A program made the position numbers and the translations under genes. Below the pieces are notes generated by a model, which had not been told where the DNA came from, ran no database searches, and saw only the letters and a program-made list of their open reading frames with translations. A stretch of 64,000 nucleotides of DNA from Xestospongia bergquistia (lineage: Eukaryota; Porifera; Demospongiae; Haplosclerida; Petrosiidae). Location of the stretch: assembly GCA_963965975.1 (NCBI GenBank), contig OZ014411.1, positions 22,038,249-22,102,248 on the forward strand. Reading direction: 5' to 3'. Position 1 is the stretch's first letter, and each line of letters begins with the position of its first letter. This document shows, one piece after another, positions 45,918 to 58,995 of this stretch.

Positions 45918-46016
45918 CTACATTAAAAAAACAAAATTAACCAGATATTAATTTGTTGAATACATGCATGGCAATCATCATAGTTATATAAATATTATTA
46001 CAATATACAAACTTAC

Positions 46017-46175
46017 CACAAAGATCAATGCACTCATTAAGAGTCTGAAATTGATTTCTATTTCCATGACAACCACCATAAATAAATAATTCACAATGAC
46101 TTGAGCTAGCGTTATAAAACCAACGAGGAAATCTACCCTTACATGATCCAACTTTAGGAAGTAGATGACAAGTAG
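46017..46175 (-). CDS. Kunitz domain exon B2 (P1 Lys)
   Basis: 159 bp, phase 1-1. CHLLPKVGSCKGRFPRWFY, HCELFIYGGCHGN, NECIDLC. Confidence 0.88.
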
Positions 46176-46286
46176 CTAGACAATTATATAATATTTATTT
46201 CTTATTCCAAAAGTAAAAATATGTAAAAAATTAAATCATGTCATGTATTTGATAACCGATATATTCATTACTTGCAAATTAATTAC

Positions 46287-47612
46287 CTTTACTTCTTGGA
46301 ATGTTAATTGGATTTAAGTTCATGCCTCCAACATAACTGTGCCCTCCATAAGTTGTCCAGCCATAAACAGAGACAAACAATTTACCATTTGGGTTAGGAT
46401 GTGATATTGTATTGGTACCACTAAAAGATGTTGAATAGCCATATCCATAAATTGAACCATCTGAAGCATATATTAGAACCCATGGTGGATTGATAAGAAT
46501 ATTGTTGACCAATAAACTCTGGTTAAAGTAAGCATCATTTGGTACAACCACACTGTAATAACTAGCACTATATGAAAGTAATGCGGAGAATTGAGTGGAG
46601 TGTTCATATTGTTCTATTGGTGGCACTGTGTTAAGAGAAGGGTCACCAAAATTACCACCATCATACCTTGTACTAACACCAATTTGAGCAACATAGATTG
46701 GTTGATCAGAAATAAAACTACAGTATACATTGTTGTTTGTGTAAAACCATTTGGTGTTGTTTTCATTAAATTTGATATATTCAACAGTTTTATTTGTACC
46801 ACAGGTTTTGACAGTGTTTGTTTTATTGTTAGTAGCAATCACTTTGTAACTTTGTCCATTGTTTCGACCCATTTGAGGTGATAACAGAAATGTTTTCCCC
46901 CAAATTATTGTTGGTGTCAGTTGTGTAACAATAGGGTCAGCATCATATTTATCAGCTGGAACTCGGGCAGCTTCATGTCCACTGATAATTGTTAGTGGAC
47001 TGTCTGATATCATTTTGGTTCCAGTGAGATCAACATAAGGCTTAAAAACAAAAAATGTTTGAAGTGAATGAAGAATAAAATTGAAGGATTGTCCAGCTGA
47101 AACAATTATATTATCAGCAGCACTCTCCTGAGGATCTGATGCAACGGTAATGTCAATGTTTGGAATGATAGTCACATTACTGTTATTAAGGCAACCAATA
47201 ATCATGAACTGACTTGTCTTATCACACAAGCCTAATGTAGACACAACATAGTATATGTATTGAGTTGTTGGTTGTTTATGACATGGAAGAGCTAGATAAG
47301 ACATGAAATCTGACTGAGTACGGTAGCTCCATGCAATAACTGATATTGACTCTGAATCTAGAGAGTAAACTTTAAGACCCTTTCTCCTCCAGGAATAACT
47401 ATTATCTAACACTTCATAACTTGCTGGTATGGTGACTTTATGAGGATTGCGATAACTAGCTTTACCCATATATGAGAAGTTGTTATCAAGTGATATGACT
47501 TTGAAAGTAACAAGAGTTTTTTTCATAGTATGAACATACAATGTACGTTCTTTAGATCCATGTACATGTTCAAAGAATCCCACAATGAACTCATTACTGT
47601 ATGTGCTAGGGT
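46287..47612 (-). CDS. IgGFc-binding-like domain exon B-Fc2
   Basis: 1326 bp (442 codons), phase 1-1, acceptor TTATAG at 47,614-47,613, donor GTAATT. Full length: SKERTLYVHTM, PTTQYIYYVVSTLGLCD (extra Cys where other copies have Trp), GHEAARVPADKYDADP, HPNPNGKLFVSVYGW. Four codons shorter than the Fc1/Fc2 type of locus A. An open frame reaches a Met at 47,679 upstream of the acceptor with a hydrophobic run; that could imitate a signal peptide, but the acceptor position is shared with all other copies. Nearly the same protein as C-Fc1. Confidence 0.88.
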
Positions 47613-48149
47613 CTATAATGTAACAAAATATTATATTTATAGAAATGAAAAAGGTAATTACTAACATCAATTCTGACAAGCTGAATTTAAGATGTACTTA
47701 AGTAGATATGTATTTAACAAACAAAAATGTATTAAAATGTAATAAAAGAAAATGTAGGAATATCTGCAGTGTCATTATTTCATATAAAAACATTTTAATT
47801 CAGTAAATAATTTTTTGGGAATAATTTATTAGATTAATAATTCTGTGTGTTAAAACATTTCAAAGTAGGAATGTAATAAGGACATTCCAACATAGCAGCC
47901 ATAGTATCAAGGCCATAATGTTTATTTACTGTAAAAGGAGTGAAACCTTTAAGGCAAATATTACCATAAGAACTATAAAGTAAAGGGTCTTCAACCAGTA
48001 AAAAAATATAACTGTTTAAATAATTAAAGATATCTTGTCTGGTACTTGTGTATGTAAATATGTAGGTCCACATGGTTTGATGATAACCACTTGTATAGTA
48101 CAGGAAATTGTTTAAAAAGTGAAAGTTTTATTGCTATTTCAGAACTTAC
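47613..48149. other. Intron between CGxC B2 and IgGFc B-Fc2
   Basis: 537 bp, AT-rich. Contains a 79-codon minus-strand open frame without recognisable features; not considered a gene. Confidence 0.5.
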
Positions 48150-48308
48150 TGCATTGATTTGTCAAATCAGTTTCTCCAATTATAAACTTTGCTCTACATT
48201 GTCCACAGTTGTCAAGTACACATTGAGCATCAGGAAAATTAAAACAAGTTTGATGATCACAAGGATTATTAGGACAATATATTGGTTGTTTATCAGGAGG
48301 GCATGAAC
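48150..48308 (-). CDS. CGxC module exon B2
   Basis: 159 bp, phase 1-1. CPPDKQPIYCPNNPC, CFNFPDAQC, NCGQCRAKF. Directly precedes the B-Fc2 exon. Confidence 0.77.
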
Positions 48309-48363
48309 CTAATAATATTAAATATTAAAGAATTGTTACAATTCTCCTTTAACAATAACATAC

Positions 48364-48528
48364 TGCAACTGTTTGTGATGTTGTGACCAGAAGTGTTAAA
48401 GAAATGAACTGAACATATACCACAACTTGATGGTACACATATAGCATCAGGTATGTTTGGACATATTACTGTGTCACATGGATTGTCTAGACATTGTCCC
48501 TCTTCAAGGTTCTTCTTGCACTCGCTAC
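48364..48528 (-). CDS. CGxC module exon B1
   Basis: 165 bp, phase 1-1, donor GTATGT. CLDNPCDTVICPNIPDAIC, SCGICSVHFF: the Gln of CGQC is Ile here. Confidence 0.76.
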
Positions 48529-48618
48529 CTGTTGTAATAATAGTACTAGAATGATTACATTATTCTTTAAAAGGTGGTCATATCTTTCAGTCAAATCTAA
48601 TAATGTTAAAATGCTTAC

Positions 48619-48777
48619 TACATTGTTGTAAACAGTTGTATAAAGTGTTAAAGTTGTTTTGGTTACCATCACAACCACCATATGTAAATTGCTGACATCT
48701 ACCCACAACATAGTTATAATACCATCGAAGGGTATTGTTAGTACATGGACCACTAACTGGTAATAACAAACAAAATT
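48619..48777 (-). CDS. Kunitz domain exon B1 (P1 Thr)
   Basis: 159 bp, phase 1-1, donor GTAAGC. CLLLPVSGPCTNNTLRWYY, FTYGGC, NNFNTLYNC. Confidence 0.87.
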
Positions 48778-48914
48778 CTACAGAAAATGAAATTAAATTG
48801 AATTGATAAGATAAAAAATATTAATTGATATTATGTTAATAGATGTGCATTAAATAGATATCATCATATCCTGGATTTGTAAAGTATAATTTATATTGTT
48901 TGTAAAATAATTAC

Positions 48915-50252
48915 CATTGCTTCTTGGAAGGTTAATTGGATTTAACTTCATCCCTCCAATATAACTGTACCCTCCATAAGTTGTCCAACCATAGATAGAG
49001 ACAAACAATTTACCATTTGGGTTAGGATGTGCTATTGTATTGGTACCGTTAAAAGATGATGAATAACCATATCCATAGACAGAACCATCTGAAGCATATA
49101 TGAGAACCCATGGTGGATTGGTAAGAACATTGTTGATCAATAAACTCTGGTTAAAGTAAGAATCATTTGGTACAACCACACTGTAATAACTAGTACCCTT
49201 TGACAGCAAAGCAGAGAACTGGATTGAGTGTTCATATTGTTCTATTGGTGGTATTGTGTTAAGGGAAGGGTCACCATAGTTGCCACCATCATAACATGTA
49301 CTAACACCAATTTGAGCAACATAGATTGGTTGTTCAGAGATAATACTACAGTATACATTGTTGGGTGTGTAAAACCAATTAGTGTTGTTTTCATCAAATT
49401 TTATATATTCTGTTCTCTTATTTGTACCACAGGTTTTGAATGCATTCATTTTATTGTTAGTAGCAATCACTTTGTAACTTTGTCCATTGCTTCTACCCAT
49501 GTGTGGTGATAACAAAAATGTCTTTCCCCATGTTGTTGTTGGTGTTAGCTGTGTAACAATAGTGTCAGCATCAAATGTCCCAGCTGGAACTCGGGCAGCT
49601 TCATGTCCACTGATAATTGTGAGTGGACTGTCTGATATAATTTTGGTTCCAGTAAGATCAACACAAGGTTTAAAAACTAAGAATGTTTGAAGTGAATGAA
49701 GAATAAAATTGAAAGAATGTCCAGCTGAAATAATTATATCAGCAGCAGCACTGTCCTGAGGATTTGATGGAACAGTAATGTCATTGTTTGGAATGATAGT
49801 CACATTACTGTTATTATGACAACCAATAATCATGAACTGACTTGACTGATCACTCCAACCTAATGTAGACACAACATAGTATATGTATTGAGTTGTTGGT
49901 TGTTTATGACATGGAAGAGCTAGATAAGACATGAAATCAACCTCAGTACGGGAACTCCATGCAACAACTGATATTGGAGCTGGTTCAAGAGATGAAACTT
50001 TAAGACCCTTTCTCCTCCAGGAATAGGTATTATCTAACACTTCATAACTTGCTGGTATAGCAACTTTATGAGGGTTATGATAATAAGTTGTACCCATATA
50101 TGAGAAGTTCTCATCAAGTGATGTGACTTTGAAAGTAACGGGAGTTGTTTTCATTGTATGAACATATAATGCACGTTCTTTAGATCCATGTACATGCTCA
50201 TAGAATCCCATAAAAAACTCATTACCATATGTGCTGAGGTCAATCTGTGGCT
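48915..50252 (-). CDS. IgGFc-binding-like domain exon B-Fc1
   Basis: 1338 bp (446 codons), phase 1-1, acceptor TTATAG, donor GTAATT. Intact domain: SKERALYVHTM, PTTQYIYYVVSTLGWSD, GHEAARVPAG, HPNPNGKLFVSIYGW, GGMKLNPIN. Most 5' recognised exon of locus B; the phase-1 acceptor means an unidentified upstream coding exon. Confidence 0.88.
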
Positions 50253-52301
50253 CTATAATGAAAAATAAAACATAATATTAATATGTATTACTATAGTGCC
50301 AATTATGACTACAAATACGAAGAAAGTAATTTTTAAATTTATTACTGATGAGCTGAAGTCTATTTTTTCAATCTATATATGTAGTGCATGCATAAAAATT
50401 ATCTTAAAAAGTAAAAAAAATTGTAGAGACAGTTATATCTCAATCCATTAAACAAACAACAATATTAGTGATAGCTCATCTTTGTCAGATCATAAGAAAG
50501 CAGAAACATTGGATATGTCCATGTATAATTAGGAAACAGACTTGAGAAGCAACCAGATGGTCTTTGCAAGTCCACTTAGATTATTCTAGTACTTATTGAT
50601 GGCTTACTTGAAGTACTAGTAATATTTCAAATGCTCATCTAAGGATGCACTAATTTAAAATGCATATCTGCATGACCATGATTGTTTAATGTCTACTAAA
50701 GAAGGAGCTCAAGTTAACTCCAATTAGAACAAGCTTCATATTACTGATTATGTCAAGACTTCCATTATTTTTCACAAACATAACTCTAACACATAATTCA
50801 AAAGTAAAATGGCATGCCTAAAGGAGGCTACTTTCAAGCTCTGTAAATTAAGAAGCTACTTGTTAACGGTCTTAAAGAAAGACTTCTATAAGCAGTGCTT
50901 CATTTAAAATCATAAGTATTTCTGTAAAAAATATGCATTAAAAGCTTTCTATATCTATAGTAATGGTTTAGCAGACAGAAGAAAGAAGAAACACATTGTG
51001 TCATGTCATAGTGCTATTGCCTTCCCGTTATATCCAAATTTTCAAATGTTGTACTCCGATAGAATATGTTAAATTCCCTCGATGGTTAAGACTTTAGATA
51101 TTCTATTGGATGGTGAGCCAGTTTGAAGCAATATATAATACTAACAGTGTAATTTATAATAGAGAAATCAATATTGAAGCACAAGCTGTTAATGCAACTG
51201 GTACATAGTATTGTAATCATATGGTATTGAAAGTGGTGTAACATAAATGAACTGAATAGTACGATAGCTACAAGTTCTAGTAAGATTTTTGTATTTCAAA
51301 ATTTCGCTCATAGTTAGTTTCTTGCCCAACTATTCCAAAATATAAACATCCTCATGTATAATTAGTGGTGTAATTAGTGGAAACATTATACACTCCAAGG
51401 GTCCTTGAACCTGAATTTGTCTTAATCTGATATCAACTATACGTGTACTGGCTTTATTGGGAAATGGATAAGGCAGTAAACAAAATTTTCTATTTATCAT
51501 TTTTTCCATGGAAGTGAGGATCAGGAAATTGTATATAAACATACCAAAGTACAGCCTTAATTGGTATATTGAATTTACTATAGGCAAAAGCAATAGCTAC
51601 CAAAGCACTTCTTTGACCAGTGTATCTTTTTCCTTCTGATTAGTATTTTTTGTTTTGATCAAAAGTATGCTGATACAAAGAAGAATGTATTAGATGTGTC
51701 AAAAAAATTTTACAGTTAAATGTAATTTATTCATACGCTGAATATTATGTTCACTTCTGCAATTTTGTTGTTGTCCATAGTCTCATGAAATCATTGAAGG
51801 TTAAAGAAGAGTGTTTATTTCTTATTCAACAATTTAATAATCAAGAGATCAGGAACAGACAGAATGTTAATAAAAAATCGACCTTTGTAATCTCAGTAGT
51901 GACTCAGTGACAGTTTGTTTCACAACATTACTATATAGGAGGCCTAGTCAAAATTAAAGACTTTTTAAACAACAGAAGTCTCCTCAAAATTCTTCTGCGT
52001 TAGATTGACGGATAACAAGTTCTTCTAATTTCACCAGATTGGCAATGCTAAAGTACTTAACTATAATTATTACGGTAATCACCAATTGTTCATGCTTTCT
52101 GTAATTAACTTTTAAGCTTTTGATAACTTTTGCTGTCAAAATGCAATTAACACTTCACTAATTGATTTGTTATAAAAACTACTATTATAGTAAATTGCTG
52201 GTCCTTGAAGCCAAGGCAAGAGCATTGCATTGAGTTTGACATTGCACACAAGTACATACTACCTTTTTTAAGGATGACACTCAGACATAGCTTTGAAATA
52301 T
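50253..52301. other. Upstream region of locus B
   Basis: Related in patches to 18.1-20.2 kb. An 87-codon minus-strand frame at 51,330-51,593 (TRIVDIRLRQIQVQGPLECI) is the best open frame; it has no recognised domain and no counterpart I could find upstream of locus A. First exons of locus B should lie in this region or beyond the MITE. Confidence 0.45.
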
Positions 52302-52674
52302 GGGGCGCCGTTTGTGTCAAAATTGGAAAATTTTCATGATAATAAATAAGTCATTATTAATATACGGAAGCCTCAGACGGACATTCCAATTTCAATGTAA
52401 CGGGGTTATACGGAGTTTTAATGCTCGTCCTTGACTTTCCTAGATCTAAAATATACAACCAAAGTCATGCACCCAACCAACTGGACGCTGACGCTCGATT
52501 CTAAGAGACGGGCTCGTGGTACTCGCGGTCCGCGTTTTGTTAAGTAACAATAAAAAGTAAATCATAACATGTTAAATGTACCATTGAGTGCATTTAATTT
52601 TGACACAAACGGATAAATAATGACTTATTTATTATATCATGACAATTTTTTAATTTTGACACAAACGGCGCCTC
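52302..52674. mobile_element. GC-rich MITE with ATAT target duplication
   Basis: 373 bp with long terminal inverted repeats: left GGGGCGCCGTTTGTGTCAAA and right, read inward, GAGGCGCCGTTTGTGTCAAA, both continuing to AATAAATAAGTCATTA-like sequence. Flanked by ATAT at 52,298-52,301 and 52,675-52,678. The centre (52,430-52,545) is markedly GC-richer than the surroundings. No open frame. Confidence 0.82.
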
Positions 52675-53451
52675 ATATTGAAATAATGCCTATTAATTCC
52701 TCATCACACAATTGTTTGTTGTGGGCAACTTGTTTCTATCCTTTCTTTTAAAATCTTATGTAACTCATCTTTACTGAATTGTCTCAGTTTGGTACATAGT
52801 ATCCTGAAAATGACAGCTTGGAGCCATAACATTTCTGCCAAATAATAACATGACTTATAGACACTGTCCTTTTTCTTTAAATTATACTAACTTGCTATGA
52901 TGTATGTTGGAACTACTTTATCTGGATGCTGCAACTACTACTGAACAGCTCTACTGGGTGATTAAAAATTTCAAATGTTTGTTTGATCAGAGTCAGAAAT
53001 TAGTCTACATAAAATACCATTATCATTCACTCCATAGAGAATTATCACATAACATGTCATCTAGTGTCCTCCTTGAAGTTACTTGGCAATTTGCCTTATA
53101 ATTAGATCAGCTATGTAAATTCTATAGAATCATCTTTTTAACCAAAACACATTGTTTGAAAAAAATCCTCCAATAATTCGTTAGAATGAACAATACACAT
53201 AGTCAATAACTTCTCTTCAATATCAATTAATAATAATTTAATCATTTAATTACACACATGCACACATATATACCTATAGATATATGTATATAGATCGATT
53301 GTTAGTATAAACGTATCAATATCATTTTTTTTTTAAAAAACTCTGCCATCTGTCATAACTAGAATAAACAATGCACTAGGACAATCACTCCTCTTAAATT
53401 TAAATTAACAATAATTTAATCATATAATAACACACATGCACACATATATAC
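52675..53451. other. Spacer without a gene
   Basis: Continues the collinear relation with 23.1-23.5 kb, then a local duplication: 53,221-53,280 and 53,395-53,452 share an AATAATTTAATCAT...ACACACATGCACACATATATACCT block. Confidence 0.55.
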
Positions 53452-54148
53452 CTCTGAGAAGACCTTTCAAAGTTAATAGTAGTTGATGTGGAGCAAATTG
53501 TGTAGCATTTGATATCCATCTATCCACAATGGACAAGAAACTATCAGCTACCTGCCTAGTACATGTAGTTGCAGCTTGAAAAACCTATAGTGATATGTTA
53601 TCTTCACTGATATATATGTATAGATATTATATAGATATTATTGGTTTCAAACCTGTTGAATTGCCTCTTCATTAAGAAAATCATTCAAGACAAAAACTTC
53701 AAAGGCAAGACAAATCAAGTTAGTGTCACTCAAAAGAATATCTGTACAAAATCCATTATCAGTATAACAAGATTGATGACTATTGAAAGCAATTGTTTGC
53801 AATTGACTGCATGTTCCATTTGAGTTGTAGACAGTGCTATTCAAAGTGGCTTTCATAAGGCAACTTTTCACGTTATTAATCCACGTTTGACCCTATATGA
53901 AATTACTAAAAATTAAAGAGAAAACACTAAATACTTACAGCAGTTGTGAAACAACGTTCTTTATTTGTGAAATTGTGGCAGTATCCGTCACCATAGGCAA
54001 GAGGAAATTCATTAGTATCACATTGAAATCTTGGCTCTACACACTGAGTATAGAAGTCACAGTTACCATCATTAGCTAGAGCTGTACAGTCCTGAGCTTT
54101 AACAGCAACTGTCAAAGTGAGTACTACTACAAATACGAGGAGCAGCAT
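53452..54148 (-). CDS. Stanniocalcin-like secreted protein, copy 2 (3 exons)
   Basis: Exons 54,148-53,942 (69 codons), 53,892-53,653 (80 codons) and 53,584-53,452 (133 bp, ends phase 1), with GTAAGT, GTTTGA and GTATAT donors and TATAG acceptors. Signal peptide LLLVFVVVLTLTVAVKAQ. Mature sequence [60 protein letters not shown] keeps every cysteine of copy 1. Exon 2 is one codon shorter than copy 1, exon 3 identical in length. Both copies are open throughout, which suggests purifying selection. Final exon(s) not found. Confidence 0.65.
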
Positions 54149-57100
54149 ATTGTAATGCAGTATTGCTTGTCAGTTGAATAGCTTTATATAATTAGTTTCA
54201 TTCCTAGACACCCACTCGCTTATTGAGCGAACTCTTTATTATCATATATTTGAGGCATATTTCGTTCACCAATCAGAATGCCGAAATCTATTACGTCATT
54301 GATCATACAACAATTATTGTTGAAAATTAAAACAAAGATAGGACTGAAAATTTAAATGTATAGTTTTATTGAATATAGTGCCTGGAACTATTACATTTTT
54401 ATGTACATATGCAACCAAATTATAATTTGTATTCCTTACCATGCAGAGGTTAATTAGTCAGTGAATGTAAGTTTGGGTTTTGAAATAGAATATAGATATG
54501 ACTCAAGCAACATATGTATTTTGTCATGTTATTTAAAAGGATGACCCAATTTTACTTTAATATTCAAAAGTAAATAATTTATTTAAATTTAGTACATCAA
54601 CATTTTTCTTCAGGATTGTGAGACATTGTAAAACATCAGCAAAACCTCTGTAGTACTATCTCAGTTAATACTTACAACATTACTGTAGTTTGAGTGCTTA
54701 TATGTTTGCAAACGATAAGTATTGTTTGCTGTAGTATATTGTTTTGTCAATATAGTTGATGTGTACTGTTGCTTTGACTATTAATACTATTACTAATAAA
54801 GACAAAATATAATATTGAAGTTATATATTGTTTTGGTATAATTACTACAAACAACATTTAAGATTATTTCAATGCCATATTACCAAGTTAATTACTATAA
54901 TAAACATTTATACATTATACTACATTATGGCACTTATTGCAAACTTTACAACTATGAGACTGTAATCTATTTTGTCTGTGAATGCATTACTGTTAAAATA
55001 ACTATTTATTTAGCCAATTAAAATAATCAGGTGCTCATCATATCAGCAGATATATATCATTGCTTGTCATAACTGCTATTTGTTAATTTATGATAAGAAC
55101 AAACCAACACTACAAATTTTTATGATAAGAATGGATAATAGTATATGGTGTTTATATGTAATGTAGTAGTGTATATTTTAGTATATACAATATAGAAATA
55201 CACTGAACTTGAAATTAGGCTAAGATAATACTTTTATACACTGTTATATATATACGAGGGAGTGTATACCTGTCACAGCTTTGCTCTCATTCTTATCATT
55301 ATTTCACATACAACAGTTTTGACAAGAATCTATTTGAACTCCACAAATGGTATTTTTGTTGATGCAAGCAACCTATTAGTGGCAAATCTTCTTGTTGAAA
55401 ATTTACATTTATGTAACGCATTATGTAGAACTCCAACTTGTCATATATGCATATTTGAGATTGATCTTATTAATGAAATGCACAGAGTGAATTTTTTTAT
55501 TATATTACAACGAGCATGAGTGTGTTAGTATTGCATCCTTCAGTGACTACAATAATATGACACTAAATAGGAAGACTTTATTAAAACTGTACATCAAAGA
55601 TATATAAGTCATTTATTTGAAGCATTTGAGAGAAAAAATATGAATCTTTTGAATTACAGATGTATTACAAACTTCAGAATTACTATTACAGCATTTAGTA
55701 TTAAATTGATTGTCTTAGAATGGTAAAGTTAGCAGTTTTTGAAGTTTTGATATTGTCTACTTCAAATATTAACACTAATGTTAATGTGAGTTTGAACATT
55801 TTGATGATTGTCATCTATTTTACACCAGTAACATAAAATCATTGTAAAATATAAAACATATGTAAATTATATATATTATTATAATAATAATCATTATATG
55901 GATGCTTAAGGCATTGTTACTGGTTACTATGTCAATATCTATGACAACCTATATCTCATTATACCTGTATTGTGTAGAACATGTATTCAAGTATACATGT
56001 TATATACATGTACATGTATGTATTGTTTTATATAAGTAGAGATAAAAACTAAAAATAAGATGGTAAGATAACATGGTTGCCAAGTATAAGTTACTATGAT
56101 GAGTTAGTATGTTAGTATAGTAATCACAAAGAGATTTATTGAATGAGTTTGTTCCTAGAATGTCTAGACATTCTAGGAACAGACACAATCCTAAGTGTTT
56201 AATTCAAAATGTCAAAACAATACTATTGAATTTCTGTAAGTACAAGTACAGTGTAACAATGAATTTGCTATATAATGCTAAATTATTATTGCTTTTAGTA
56301 AGATAATTGTCATTTAGTTATAGGTTTAGTCTCTTAGATGGTGGAATGGTAATTTTTATATTAATTATAGATTTTTAGTTTAGTAATTGTTCAGTTAATG
56401 TATTATATTTTTAGTTATAATTTATTTCATAAGTGTCCTGAACTGTTATACTTCTGAAAATTGTTAGTTTTAGTCTCAGTATACACAACATTATTAACAA
56501 ACTAACAACATTGAGTTTTTGCACTAATTGCTTATTTGTTAAAAAAACTTGACATGTATTAAATCTCATGAAATATTGGTATTACTTTTCAAGTTGTTTT
56601 ATAGTTGTAGTTATAGTGAGTGATATAGTGATTCAGTTTTAGTTTTAGTCTTCAAACTTTTCTTTTGATTTAGTTTTAGTTAAATATGCTTTCATATTCA
56701 AATTTTAGTTTTAGTGAACTAAATGAGACAGACATTACTATAAATAATAATTTATAATAATATAGTTTCAGTGAACTAAAACAACTCTATCATTAATAAA
56801 TGTACATGTAGGTTAAGTGAGTCTATTAATTCAAGTAGTTACAGGAGGCAAAATAGCAGAGAATAGACATAAAAGAGTGCAAGAGGAAGGCTCATCTGAT
56901 TATTACGGCATGTATGTCTATCTCAAGAACACTGAATAGACATGTAAGTGTGCAAGATATCAGACCTTATCAAAACCTGGATGCGTGTGGTGGTCCTATA
57001 AAAAGTGGATCATGTAGCAATGAATTCTCTCCTGACCACTTTAAGACAATCAGAAGTCATTGTCAGGTACTGGATCATTCCATGCTTGATCTTGTTTTTT

Positions 57101-57169
57101 TGGCCAAATAATAGCCAAAACATCCACCTCAGCAACAATACAACACAGACATAGGATAAAAGAAGGGTA
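54149..57169. other. Spacer, partly duplicated from 26.2-28.9 kb
   Basis: No gene supported. A run of imperfect TTTTAGTTTTAG-type repeats occurs at 56,296-56,780. The region 54,200-56,300 corresponds to the flank of stanniocalcin-like copy 1. Confidence 0.55.
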
Positions 57170-58995
57170 TATATTTCTTATAATAGGTACCACAAGAAAA
57201 AGATTCCACTCGAGTCCTTCACAGAAGACAAGTAAGTTAGCCTTCTTTGGTATATCTTTATCATTGCTTTTACTAATTTACAAATGGTACTTCACTAAAA
57301 AGAACCTCTCAGTAACATTAAGATGCCCTCACTTCACCTAGGTAGCTTTTTTATTCATTTTAGTCTTTGTAGATTCTTATCACTAGGTCTGACACCAATC
57401 AGGCTTCTCTGGCTAAGGTATATGAATGATATAAATATGATCAATCCTTGCAGTAACATATACTTCACTCGGAAGGGAAAGCTTTCAAAATCAGAATATC
57501 CATACCACTTGGATTCTGATTCAGTACTTCATGAGCTTGATCTCACCACTGAAACTAAGGTTGTATGTTATTTAATGTACTTTATTTGTGTAATGTAGTA
57601 TAAAATCCCTCTGAATTTTACACTGTCAACAAGCAACCACTTCAAACCTAATGCTCAGACTTGAAAGTAGTCAAGCTAGCTAGACCCTCCTGATGGGAGG
57701 AGGAGGGTCTAGAAGCTTACTGTCACACTGGAATGAGTGGGATGTGTGGGGCAGTGCAGTGTTCACATAGTGGTTATAATCTGTTATTACAATCTCCAAG
57801 TGGAGTTATATGTGGAAGAAAAAGAAGCTACTTGCAATTCAATTTTGATTAGACTGTCTCAAAGTGCTCATGATTTGTTTAAAGGACAAGCAGAGAAAGG
57901 CTGTCTTAAACGTCTTAGAGAGAAATCATTGAAATATAAGAAATAAAACAATGATGCATACACTCTTTTCTGAGGTATCATCGTTAACAAAAGAAGTGAA
58001 AAATCTAGACACAAAGAAAAGGTGAAACCATATTGTATACTGATGCATATAACATTAATAAATTTACAGGAATGTTATGACAGGACATTTTCTGAAAGTT
58101 CTGATAAACTATTCTTGTCATCACATTGCAATTTCCATTCCAACCCTTACCCCGGCCATCTCTTGTAATAAAAGGGTATGCTATATTTATGACTATATGT
58201 AACTTCAATGTGTTTATTTTTATAGTTCTATGTGTTTTAGGAGACCCATACTGGCTGTAAATGCTAACGAAAATACATCTACTGATGCTTGCCAGTAGTT
58301 AGCACTCAAACTAATGGATATTTTTTACTATAAAAGACTTTCGGGTGATAACTACACTGAAGTGAAGGGGAGGGAACTTCTTAAACAAGATGTTATTGAT
58401 AGTATTTGTAGTAAGTCATACTCTTTAATAAAGTATATCTATTAGCAATTTTCTATAGTGCATATTGATTACAAGTACCCCATGATGAGAAGGAAATTAG
58501 AAACTGAAGAAGTGGGTAGCAATCTTGCAAAAAAACATGATTTCTATATGGCAAACATAAGAGCTATGAAGAGTAAATTTGCAATTAAAAACTGATGATT
58601 GTTTTGGTAATAGTTTTGTAATCAATAATGTTATTTTACTACTTACTGAAAATGTTTATTATATATTAGTCTTAACATAGTGGATGATGTATCAGCTTTT
58701 AGCATGCAGTTCAAATTAATAGCTTTGTCTTTATTCAATAATTTTAATCCAATTATACAGAAAGAAATACTTTTAGTCAAAACATTTTTCTCTTTTCATT
58801 GATCCAGATTCTATTATAGTAAGACAGATCACCTCATATAGTTCGAATATCTCCAGTTACTTGCATCGCGTGCCTATAAGGTTTTTATGCTAAAATATTA
58901 TTTTGGGCGACTGGCTTTAGATGTGTATAATTGCGCTTCAGATTAGACATTCTGGGATATATTCATTGAAGGGCCAGTTTTACTGGATTATGTGT
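57170..58995. repeat. 3'-flank segmental repeat, copy 2
   Basis: Collinear with 1,912-4,460; about 700 bp shorter because of deletions. Lies downstream (gene sense) of locus C. Confidence 0.75.
57737..57946 (+). other. Small ORF conserved in the duplicated flank, copy 2
   Basis: 69 codons; the last 40 correspond to the frame at 2,556-2,677. Substitutions are mixed conservative and radical. No function assigned. Confidence 0.25.

Larger units (their letters stand above)
41249..50252 (-). other. Locus B: mosaic IgGFc-binding/Kunitz/CGxC/SMB gene
   Basis: Gene-direction order: IgGFc B-Fc1, Kunitz (P1 Thr), CGxC, CGxC, IgGFc B-Fc2, Kunitz (P1 Lys), CGxC, mucin-like, SMB-like, mucin-like, SMB-like, SMB-like, a decayed mucin-like and a donor-less mucin/SMB hybrid, mucin-like, SMB-like, SMB-like, terminal exon. 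Compared with locus A it lacks one IgGFc-Kunitz-CGxC-Kunitz-CGxC-CGxC unit and the Gly/Ser linkers. Every bounded intact exon is phase 1-1. First exon not identified in the 3 kb upstream. The 3' end abuts retroelement sequence that was tandemly duplicated together with an SMB exon. Confidence 0.68.

Noticed and set aside
47612-47679. Signal peptide upstream of B-Fc2 (Met at 47,679)
   Set aside because: The hydrophobic stretch is upstream of a conserved acceptor AG shared with all IgGFc exons and B-Fc2 is internal to the module order; the similar extension at 15,657 is not hydrophobic in the same way.
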